In this document: positions 19,522 through 28,738 of the stretch, one piece after another
Layout of the letters: the number at the start of each line of letters is the position of its first letter
Numbering within the stretch: the first letter of the stretch is position 1
From: Mytilinidion resinicola
Taxonomy: Eukaryota > Ascomycota > Dothideomycetes > Mytilinidiales > Mytilinidiaceae
Length of the DNA: 64,000 nt
NCBI RefSeq assembly: GCF_010093595.1
Contig: NW_022985456.1
Location: forward strand, 681,114 to 745,113
Reading direction: 5' to 3'
The notes under the pieces: generated by a model
Databases searched by the model: none
What the model was told of the DNA's origin: nothing
What the model saw: the letters and a program-made list of their open reading frames with translations, nothing else
Program-made: the position numbers and the translations under genes

Positions 19522-20750
19522 GTGGCGCTAGGAAGACGCATGACACGGCGGTCGTGGACTAGATGTCGCGAAGTGTGCAGGGAGAGTGAGGGAGAGCGGC
19601 ATCACATGAAAGATGTAAACGAATGAAAGACCTAAATGACCGTCCTCTGTCTGACGAGTTGGTGAGTAACGGTAGGGGGTGAAGGTAGCTGGCTAGGTAA
19701 AGGAAGGATACGATGCATGGAAAATATCGGGAGAATCTGCGAGGTCGTAATAAGCAGGGAGGGAGAGTGGCATCACATGAAAGAATTTAATGAATGAAAG
19801 ACCTAAATGACTGTCCCCTGTCTGTCGAATTGGCAAATAATGGTAGGGGTTGAAGGTGTAGAGGAAGGATACGATGCATGGAGGATATTGGGAGAATCTG
19901 CGAGGTCGTAATAAGCTTGCCGAGACCCAAGCTTGCCTACCGGCCCGTTCCTAAATAGGCATCGCCTAGGTCGGATTGAAGGCCTATGTATCTACTACCC
20001 GAGCTTAATGTCCATGTGCATGATCGGTGAGATCGATGCCGCCACTTCCGTGACATATCTCGTGCTAGTCGGCATCGACGCGTGCCGGATTTTCCCTGGC
20101 CGCATCATCACACCGTTGCCCCGCACCGGCCTTGATATTGCACTCCACGCAAAAGTGATTCTGTAGAAGCAATGCAGCAAGGAATAGAATCCTACGTGAC
20201 TTGACATCCTGTGGAGCATATATCCTGTTTTCCCGGCCAATGACATTCCTACACGGTATTAGAAGCCCCACCCTACCTCAGTGATTGTGTTCAACATGTA
20301 TAGGATTTTCTCTCTGATATAGTGTTCAAGCATGCTGACAGCCACGGTATAGAAGTCGATCCATTCTATTAGGAAAATGCCATTCAATGTAGAACTACCG
20401 ACAGGACAAGCATATCTTCCTCAGCGCCTCTGAACAGACCTCGGGAGTCATCTTACTATCAACACTGCACCTACTGGCAGTTTTGGCTGACATCATGGCG
20501 ATCTTAACCAAATGCCTCACTGAAATCTACCCCTGCTCTGCGAGTGGAATGCTCTTGCCCCAGTTGGACTAGGTCCCGGTAAAATCCGTGACCTTTACTT
20601 CTGTCTATACTTCCTCGCGTACAGCATAGCTCGGCAATAAAGCCCTCTCCACTGATTCGTGCGTACCTCATTCTCATCAAAGCCTGCTTCAGGCGCAGCC
20701 TTCAGGACCCCCACCCACTTCTCCGCACGTCTCTTTCAAGGCATCTCACG
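19522..20750. other. intergenic region with a tandem duplication
   Basis: 1.2 kb between UstYa-like copies 2 and 3. It contains the direct duplication at 19578-19916 and otherwise no recognisable gene; the small frame at 19933-20166 has no known domain. The last few hundred bases should hold the promoter of UstYa-like copy 3; no TTCCGGA site was found there. Confidence 0.45.
19578..19916. repeat. two diverged tandem copies of a ~165-bp non-coding segment
   Basis: Copy 1 spans about 19578-19755 and copy 2 about 19756-19916. Shared blocks include GCATCACATGAAAGA (one base differs just upstream), GAATGAAAGACCTAAATGA and GATACGATGCATGGA, then GAGAATCTGCGAGGTCGTA. Copy 1 has a short extra piece (AGCTGGCTAGGTAAAGG). 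It lies just after the stop of UstYa-like copy 2. The copies differ by many substitutions, mostly transitions, so the duplication is not recent or has been under mild RIP. Confidence 0.75.
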
Positions 20751-21731
20751 ATGTCTTACGACGCCCCCAAAGAGCCCATCGACGGCCCCTCACCTCGCGG
20801 CTCCCTTTCCGACCTCGAAGAATGTCCTTTGACGGGCGAAGAATCACAATTCCCACTCAAGCAGCGGAAACGGCTCCACTGGCAGTGGCCCGCGAACGAC
20901 AGCCCATTTTGGAAGTACTACTCGCTCTTCACGACGACATGTACTCTCATTCTGCTTGTAACTCTCGTTCACGATAGCACTAGCTCGCGGAGGCCTACTG
21001 CCGCTGCGCCAAGCAAGCCAGACATGATTCCTCTAGAGTCCTATCCCCATCTCGCCGATACCTGGAAAAAGGAAAACCTCGTTAAGACGAAGTTCTATCG
21101 GGATACGCGATATATGTCCATTGACCATGACTTGGATTACTTGTGGCAAGAGCACGTTTTGATGTCCACAGGCAACATCAGGATCCCGTCGGAAAAAGGG
21201 AAAGGCAACAGCTCGTTGATGAGCATCAGCATGTGAGCAAGCCTAGGTCTCGCACTCTTCTTTTCAAATCGCGTGTTGAAATTCTAGTGAGAATGAAACT
21301 CACCAATCAAGGTTCCACCAAATGCACTGCCTCGCGAAAATGCGACTCGCGCTCCAGCAAGCACGGGAAGGTCTCATCGACATCGGCGTCGATTGGAGAG
21401 ACGACGCACACTGGCCGCATTGCTTTGATTATTTGCGTTCAGTACGTTAATTCACATTCCATCTCTTTACTGCCCCCCTGAATTTTTGCACAACGGCCTT
21501 CTGATACCGCGGTAGTCGATAATGTGCTACGCCGACGGAACGCTGGAGCAAGTGACTCTACAACCAGGACCGGTAGACGACGGGACGTTTGTGAAGGTCA
21601 TTGATGGCGGTGTCGAGACCCGGTATTGTCGGGATACGAAGCCGTTGTATGATCTTGAGAGGCAGTATGGGCCGAACTCGCACTATGGGCACGAGGCCGA
21701 TGATCAATTTCAGGTTGCACCGGGGAGATAG
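20751..21731 (+). CDS. UstYa-like (DUF3328) oxidase of the peptide cluster, copy 3
   Basis: A 275-residue protein. Exons are 20751-21232, 21312-21441 and 21516-21731; introns are 79 and 74 nt with GTGAGC and GTACGT donors, and the frame closes exactly. One membrane helix (YYSLFTTTCTLILLVTLV, about 55-74) follows a Ser/Pro-rich cytosolic tail. The first motif is HQMHC (163-167), the second HWPHC (194-198), followed by FDYLRSSIMCYADGTLE, a typical UstYa ending. The C-terminus (TKPLYDLERQYG) also matches the family. Both metal-type motifs are complete. It lies 400 bp upstream of, and in the same direction as, the methyltransferase gene. Three different UstYa-like proteins in one cluster suggest more than one oxidative step, or heteromeric oxidases as proposed for UstYa/UstYb. 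Confidence 0.88.
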
Positions 21732-22133
21732 GATTGGGTTGGGTTCATGTAGATGTATATTCTGGGCCTATAGTTGATATAGTAGACGATGATACTGCTG
21801 CCTACATGGTAGTTTACGTGCTGGATGAGGAGATTGGAACATCGTCGAGTGACTGCGCTGTCATTTAGACCCTGTAGCGGTTCGAGTTCCGAGATGAAGA
21901 GATAATGCTCTATATACCTCGTAAAAATGATGAACTCTGAGCTTGAACATAAGCTATTGCTATCAGTCTAATGCATGTCGGATCTCCAGTTGGTTGCTGC
22001 TATTGCCGAATTCTGCTCGCCCCTCGCCGACTCGAAATGTCACGCTACGTGACGTAGGGATATTTCGTCTGCAACCGCCTGGAATCGACGTACATATAAA
22101 TCTACCTGCTGGTATCGGCAACTTCTCGACCAC
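21732..22133. promoter_or_regulatory. intergenic region upstream of the methyltransferase gene
   Basis: A 400-bp spacer between two genes in the same direction. A tRNA B-box-like GGTTCGAGTTC (21879-21889) lacks a matching A box and no cloverleaf folds around it, so it is not called as a tRNA. The promoter of the methyltransferase should lie here; no specific site was recognised. Confidence 0.4.
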
Positions 22134-23601
22134 ATGAAGACCGCAACAATGTCAAACTCCCGAATCATACAGCTCGCGCAGCTGATCACCTCTCAAACCT
22201 CAGTTGTAGACAAACATATCCGCGACACCGGCCTTGTTCAGCCATCCTTCAATGAAGACGATTTCGCCCAATCAACCCAGCCCTCTCCACCCGAGGTCGA
22301 GCGCGCGAAAAAATCCGTGATTGAAGCAACCATCGAACTCCGCCAATTGCTCGAAGGGCCTATGAAGCTTTTGGTTCCTGATGTAAGAATAAGCAGCCTT
22401 CCCACCAACCCATATATTTCTGCTTCACACTTAAAGCATACCACTCCCGTCCGCACTAACACCCACCCAAAAGTCTAACTTCTTTCCCCTCGCCGCCATT
22501 TCGCGCTTCAACATCGCATCCAATGTCCCAATCAATTCCTCCATCTCCTTCGCCAACCTCGCGGAAGCCTGCGGACTGCTCGAGCACGACCTCCACCGCA
22601 TAATCCGCTACACCGCCGCCCACCACCACGTCTTCCGCGAACCAACTAAGGGATGGGTCGCGCACACCGCAGCATCTCGCCTACTCGCTGAAAGCAGCCC
22701 AGCGCGGGACGTGATGGTGCTCACTTTCGGGGAGTGCTGGCCTGCGCACGGGAAGGTGAGTGCGGTTGCTAGTTATCCCGAAAGCCCGAAAGCCCAAAAC
22801 AAAGACAATGAAGCTGGAGATGCGATCGTGCTTGTAAGCTTTCAACTAACGACAGTGTGGAAATTGTAGGCCCTCGACGCAATAGCACAGCGCAGCTCCG
22901 AACCAAGCATAAGCGGCTATGCCCTCGCTAACGCCACGACGCTGACGACGTTCGAGTTCCTGTCCCAGAACCCCGCGCGCGCTCAGAGCTTTGCGGGCGC
23001 CATGTCTTCGACCTCGGCCGCAAGTCTGGACGCCCTCGCGGCGTATTTCGACTGGGGCGCGCTGCCCTCCTCTAGCACTGTTGTCGATGTTGGAGGGTCG
23101 CAGGGCCACGTGAGCGTGCATCTTGCACAGCAGTTCTCGCAGCTGAGATTCGTGGTGCAGGATGTGCGTGAGGTTCTAGAGGGAGCTGAGGCGAAGGTTC
23201 CGGAGGGGCTGGAGGGGAGGGTGGGATTTCAGGTGCATGATTTCTTCGCTGAGCAGCCGGTCAAAGGAGCGAGAGTCTATTTGTTGAGGTACGTGCTGCA
23301 TGATTGGCCGGATAAGTACTGTATCCGGATGCTGCGGGCGCTGGTGCCGGCGTTGGTTGAGGGGGCGGTGGTGGTGTTGCAGGAGCATGTGTTGCCGGAG
23401 CCCGGGACTATAGGGTTGTTACAGGAGATGGGGGTGAGGTCGATGGATGCTATTATGCTCTCCCTCTTCAACTCTCGGGAAAGGGATGAGAAGGATTGGA
23501 GGGAGTTGCTTAGGGAAGCTAATAAGGGATTCGTGGTGGAGTCTATAGAGCGGATTAAGGAGAACCCGACAACAGGGGTTATCGTTGTAAGGTGGACGTA
23601 A
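22134..23601 (+). CDS. SAM-dependent O-methyltransferase (plant COMT-like) of the peptide cluster
   Basis: A 420-residue enzyme. Exons are 22134-22382, 22474-22755 and 22870-23601; introns of 91 and 114 nt both end in clear CTAAC branch regions. The N-terminal half holds the winged-helix dimerisation domain typical of plant-type O-methyltransferases (ASNVPINSSISFANLAEACG; LLEHDLHRIIRY). The C-terminal half holds the Rossmann fold: motif I VVDVGGSQGH (248-257), and RYVLHDWPD (317-325) with the general base His321. Fungal members methylate hydroxyl groups in polyketide and peptide pathways. A tailoring role on the cluster's peptide, for instance on a Tyr-derived phenol or beta-hydroxyl, is inference from position only. 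A second in-frame ATG at 22149 is an alternative start. The gene ends about 20 bp before the AT-rich, RIP-mutated region begins. Confidence 0.87.
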
Positions 23602-23867
23602 TTGTACCTCCTAGAAGAGTAAGCAACTAAAAGTTTAAGTAAGTAGAAGCTATCGTAACTATTATTAAAGAGAGAGGAAAGAGTATAAACAGCGTAAATA
23701 AGCTAGGATAAATATACTTAGGTTAAAATTAATATAAACTCTAATTTCTATAAACGTTTAGCTAGTTATATATATATTAGGGGAAGGAAAAAAAGCCACC
23801 CCTTAGGTGGCGCGCTAGTAAGTTTAGCTAAATACTATATAGCTAAGCTTTTAGCTAGGTTTTCTAT
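23602..23867. other. AT-rich edge of the transposon region
   Basis: Composition changes abruptly just after the methyltransferase stop. A short perfect hairpin, GCCACC-CCTTA-GGTGGC, lies near 23795-23811. A 28-bp segment at 23716-23743 recurs at 26959-26986 in the same orientation on the other side of the MULE element. No gene is visible. Confidence 0.5.
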
Positions 23868-24113
23868 GGACGAGCTTAATTACCACCCCCCTATTCTCTC
23901 CGCATCACCCCCCTTTTCTCTTCCTGCCACCCCCCCCTACATCTAGCCTAGCGCCGGCCCGTATTAATATTGTTCCACCAATCATATTCACTCGCTTATT
24001 AGATACGTAAAACGGCAAGGCTATACAAATCGGAAAGGATGTATACACGAATCGCATAGGATGTATATATATACAACAACAACAGTCTATTCACTCCATC
24101 TACTCTAGCTAGT

Positions 24114-26453
24114 CTAGAAGCGGAAAGCGCCTAGATGGCCGCCTCTTAATTGCTGATTGAAAGGAACGCCGTATACACCATTGTACCAAGGTCTTACACC
24201 TAAAGATTCTCCTTCACTACGAACAGCCTCTTCCTCAGGAGTACACAGAGGGCCATCCTCAAGCGCTGTTTGACTGTCAGGGACTAAGGAAATAGAGCCC
24301 TGGGCCGCTGTTAGGGTGCCTACTTGTCCGGCGGAGAGGTCTGGTGCTGTATTTATGAACTGTACAGGATTGTTGAATACTACAATGGTCCTCTCGACCG
24401 CCGGCGTGTCTGTAGAGACACCTGCCATAGTAATTTGGCTGGCTGGTGTCGCAATCTGCATCGATTGTGTTGGTTCCTGTCCACTTGCAACACTCTGCTC
24501 TTGTTGTGCACGAGCAGTAGTCTTACGAGTTCGCCGGAGATGTGATGTTCCTCCACGTGATCCTGGTCCTCCACCACGCCGTTGTGCTCGCTGCGCTACG
24601 CTCACTGGATCTTGTTNNNNNNNNNNNNNNNNNNNNNNNNNNNNNNNNNNNNNNNNNNNNNNNNNNNNNNNNNNNNNNNNNNNNNNNNNNNNNNNNNNNN
24701 NNNNNNNNNNNNNNNNNNNNNNNNNNNNNNNNNNNNNNNNNNNNNNNNNNNNNNNNNNNNNNNNNNNNNNNNNNNNNNNNNNNNNNNNNNNNNNNNNNNN
24801 NNNNNNNNNNNNNNNNNNNNNNNNNNNNNNNAGAAGGAGAGGATCTACAGGAAGGTCCACCTCGTTTGGAACAGGACGATTGAACCACCAGTGTTGATGA
24901 ACATCCTCTAGCACAACTTTATACTCAGCTATCGATATAGCGTGCAGTTTTCTGTGTATTTCGTGACAGCATGGCATGCCGTACGTCCCTCTAAATGTTC
25001 TGTTGCATATCAGGTTAAAATCGTCATCCTTAGCCTTCTTGATCTGCTTGGCGATCAATCGGAGGCCCTGCTCAGTAACTTTTCCAATAACCTCACTAAA
25101 TTCGGGCAGCTTTACCTCGTGCTGAGGAGCTCTACGTTGTCGGCCAAGCTAGTCCTTTAGCTCTACACCTTAGCGGTGAATGTATTAAGATAGTAGTGTA
25201 ACTACATTATATAAGTCACCTGTCGAGATCTGAAGATATAATTTAATGCTGCCGTTTAAACCTTCGAGCCGTAAGATTATAGTGTTGCCGAAGTGCGGCA
25301 GAAGGCTAGTATAATATGTAGCAATCTCCTTTCTATATAGCCACCACTTTTTAGTAAGGTAATTAATTAGGAGTTATTTATACGTATAATCTAATTTTAT
25401 CTTATTCTAAGCGGCTATAAACTTATCTTCTATAGGTTTTGCTAGGCAGAAGTTAAGCTTATTAATAAATTTCTTTCGATCTTTCTATATAGCCTTAATC
25501 TCAGCTATTATTAGATTTTAAAAGGCACGTGCTGCATTCTATAGATCTATAGTATTAGTTACTGCTTACTTATCGTTCTTCTAGATAGCTATAGCCTTGC
25601 TGGCGATGTTTTTCTGCACGTGCTATTTGTATAGAAGTTAAGAAACAGTAGGAAAGAACTTAGCCAGCGCATTTTTAAGTGCTAGCTCTTTATCTATAAT
25701 AAAAACGCCTAGCGAAACTCCTAGGCGCTAGTATATAAGATAAAGCTCACGTACTATAAAGATATAGTCCCCCTCTTCTTTTTCTAGAAGGAAATAATAG
25801 CCTAGCTTATAGTTCCTACCCTAGTTAGTAACGCCGTTAATATAGAAAAGCGGTATCTTAAACTTATTTATTTTATAGGTGCAGTTAAGAAGAATAATAT
25901 TAGGATTCCTCTGGAATATCTAAACACTTTTAGGATATATAAAGTATAGATACTTAATATAGTTTACTTTATCTAGCTTGTATTTATAGTAGTAATAAGC
26001 GTCCGGGTTATTACCGCCGTGTTCCTTAAGCACCTTAAGTATAGCCTAAGTTAGAGTAAGCCTTTAAAGCTTTATTTTCTTCTACTCCTATCTTTTATTA
26101 TATAGGTCCTGCATCGTTATATTCTTACCCTTAGTAAGTAGGTTATTAAAAATAGCACTAACAGGCGTGCCTCTATTAAGCTAATTATATATAGTTTAAA
26201 TTATATCCTTATCTAGATCTTAGTATACGGCTGGAGTCCTTTTATTAGTATTAAACGGCTTATAATTATAAATAGAAACCTTAACTTTAAAAAACTAATT
26301 ACTTAGCTATAAATTTCTTATAAAAGCTCCTTTTATAAGGTAATTAGACTTCTTTATACAGGTGTTCTTCTTCCTATTAGCCGGCTTATATATACCCGCA
26401 TAATCGCAATAAATAAGCACCTTCCGCACCTAAGGTGGAGTGCGCTTATCCAT
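24114..26453 (-). pseudogene. MULE transposase, broken by RIP stops and an assembly gap
   Basis: A frame of about 780 residues from ATG 26453 to the stop at 24114. In the mutated half one still reads the MULE catalytic domain: LDCTYKTNKF-like (about 25.8-25.9 kb), NGVTN, IIDKELALKNAL (about 25.7 kb) and WHVQKNI (about 25.6 kb), broken by TAG/TAA codons. The intact half (from about 25,148 down) reads LPEFSEVIGKVTEQG and then the SWIM zinc finger, CNRTFRGTYGMPCCHEIH, with conserved Cys/His. After the SWIM domain come the gap and a Ser/Arg-rich tail. The transposase would bind the terminal repeats and cut and paste the element. This copy cannot make it. Confidence 0.8.
24617..24831. other. assembly gap (215 N)
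   Basis: A run of N within the C-terminal part of the MULE transposase. The true length is unknown; the reading frame appears kept across it, so the estimate may be right or set by read pairs. Repeated copies of the element could have caused the gap and could also have joined two copies. Confidence 0.95.
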
Positions 26454-26779
26454 TTTATTATTATATTTAACAATCGCGTATCCTTCCTTTTTTACCTAAT
26501 TGTTAACGGACTTTATACCCTTATCTACGGATGCATAGCGGCCCTAGAGGGGCGGCCGGAGCGGTATAGTAGTAAGGGTAGTAATATAGAGAACGTGGTG
26601 TTAATATATTATAAGTGCGCAGTTAATATAAATTCCTTATTAAGTATAAATAGTAAGTAAATATAATTAGTGGAATAATATTAATACGGGCCGGCGCTAG
26701 GCTAGATATAGGGGGGGTGGCAGGAAGAGAAAAGGGGGGTAATACGGAGAGAATAGGGGGGTAGTAATTAAGCTTGTTC

Positions 26780-28736
26780 TTTTCTATAGCTAATATTTAG
26801 AGAGTAGCTTTTTAGTATATAAGTTATTAATTCTAGGTTATAGTACTGCAACCTAAGCAATATAAAAAAGGAATAAAAATAAATATATTTTTCTATAAGT
26901 TAGTTATAAACTTATAGTTTAAAAAGTATAGCCTATAATTTTATTTTCCGTTAAAATAACTTAGGTTGGAATTAATATAAACTCTATTATATTATAGATG
27001 CTATAAAGGCGGACTATATAGAAAAATAAAATAAACTATTTTTTAAAGCGCTTTTTTAGTTATAGAAAGTCTTAAAGTAGGCCTATTAAAAAGGCCCCTT
27101 TATTATATGCTTATATAAGCGAGTCTTATAAATATTAGAAAATTAATACGGCTTTTATAGCCTTATATATTATTATTATTATTATATTCTATTAGGCTAG
27201 TATAGCTTATATTAGGGTATATATAGCAGTGCTATCTAGGTTTTATTTATAAAATAAAACTGTTTATCTATAATATTTAGGTAAAAACCTTATTTTCTAT
27301 AGTATATAACTCCTTATATTTTTTTAGTTTATACGCCGCTATAGGAAATATATAGTAGCTTTATAAGCGTTGCTATAAAGTAAGCTATTTTAATATATTT
27401 TTTAGGATTAATCCGGGTTTTTTTATAAGGCCTAGGTTCTAAAATAGTATAAATTCCGGGATATTAGTAAGGTTTAAGGTTAGTAGAAGGGTATATATAT
27501 TACTATTTATACGTATATATACCTTTATATTAAAAGTAGAAAAAAGAATTAAATTTTTTATATTACGTACTACTACTAGTATTTAAGATATCTACCTAGT
27601 ACTTTACTATAAAACCTATTTTTATACTCTATATACTATATAGTTACTAATTATATAATTAAATTCCTTAATTACTACCTATATATTAAGTTTCTTAAAT
27701 ACTAGTAATTAAGTTTTTACTACCGGTATTTAAGTTTCTACTACTAGGAATTTTTTCTACTATTAGTATTTAAGTTTTTATATCCGGTATTTAAGTTTTT
27801 ATATCCGGTATTTAAGTTTTTATAGCTAGTATTTAAGTTTCTATAGCTAGTATTTAACTTTTTTACTACTTATAATAGGGGAAATCTACTAAACTCTTTT
27901 AATTTTAAGTAGTAGTTAAGAAATATTAACTAGTAATAGAAGATATTTATTTAGTTTTAAAAAAAGTTTATTTAGCTATAGAGGAATTAAATTAGTAATA
28001 AGGAAATATATTTAATATATATAAAAAACTTAATAGTTATATACTTTTTAAATCTAATAAAGTATTAGTATATAGTTAGGGTTAGTTAATAGTTAGTAGT
28101 TAGTAATTAGTATTTAGTAGTTCTAAAAAAAATATAGAAGTATAATAGTATAGATTAAAACTATATCTAAACTATATACTAATTTATAGGTTTTTTAGTT
28201 TAATATAATAGAAATTTTAAACCTTTAATATTCGAAGTAAAAAAAACCCTTAGAACTCCTAATACTTTATATAAAAGAAACCTTAATACCTTATATAACT
28301 AGAAAACTTTAAACTTTTATCTTATTATAAATATAATTTAAGTCTAATTCTAGTATTAAGTTTAAGCCTTTAATATAAAAAGTTTCTTTTTTAATAGTAA
28401 AAATAGTTTTAGTAAAGTTTTCTACTAAATAGTAAGTATTTTTATTTCCTTTTAATAGCTTAAAGCTATATAAATCTCTATCTTCTAAATTTCTAGCTAA
28501 GTAGGTAGCTAATAATATAATATTTTTATAGTAGTATAGACTAGGCTTTAGTCTATTAGCTAGGTATACTTCTAAAGATAAATAGTATTCTAAGTAAGTA
28601 TTACTATTATCTAATAAGCCTAAGTTAAGTACTTTTTCTTTAATAGATAGAATGCCTTTATATATTAGTTTACTTTTAGAATTAGAGCAGTTATTAATAT
28701 TATGCTATTTATAGTTACTATTTCTAATATATAATA
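26780..28736. other. AT-rich, RIP-degraded DNA without recognisable genes
   Basis: 2 kb of DNA almost without CpA/TpG. No protein domain could be read in any frame. It is probably an old, heavily mutated transposon. The only clear internal structure is the short tandem array near 27.7-27.86 kb. Confidence 0.6.
27700..27862. repeat. short AT-rich tandem repeat array
   Basis: About six imperfect copies of a 22-25 bp unit built on TATTTAAGTTTTTATATCC or its variant with TAGCTAG in place of ATCCGG. The two central copies are identical. It looks like a minisatellite in degraded DNA. Confidence 0.65.
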
Positions 28737-28738
28737 TA

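Larger units (their letters stand above)
23868..26779 (-). mobile_element. MULE (Mutator-like) DNA transposon with long terminal inverted repeats
   Basis: The left end (from 23868, GGACGAGCTTAATTACC) and the inverted right end (to 26779, GAACAAGCTTAATTACT) match over about 125 bp, including the C-rich ACCCCCCTATTCTCTCCG and GCCTAGCGCCGGCCCG blocks. The right arm carries extra C->T/G->A changes. TTTTCTAT flanks both ends (23860-23867 and 26780-26787), a likely 8-10 bp target duplication. The element holds a minus-strand transposase. The left part (to about 25,150) is nearly free of RIP while the right part is heavily mutated. 215 N bases lie inside. Confidence 0.8.

Noticed and set aside
21860..21900. 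tRNA gene suggested by GGTTCGAGTTC
   Set aside because: B-box-like only; no matching A box or cloverleaf upstream.
24601..25300. CRISPR array or other spaced repeat system
   Set aside because: No regularly spaced direct repeats exist anywhere in the window, and the genome is eukaryotic. The repeats seen are tandem coding repeats, LTRs, inverted repeats or satellites.
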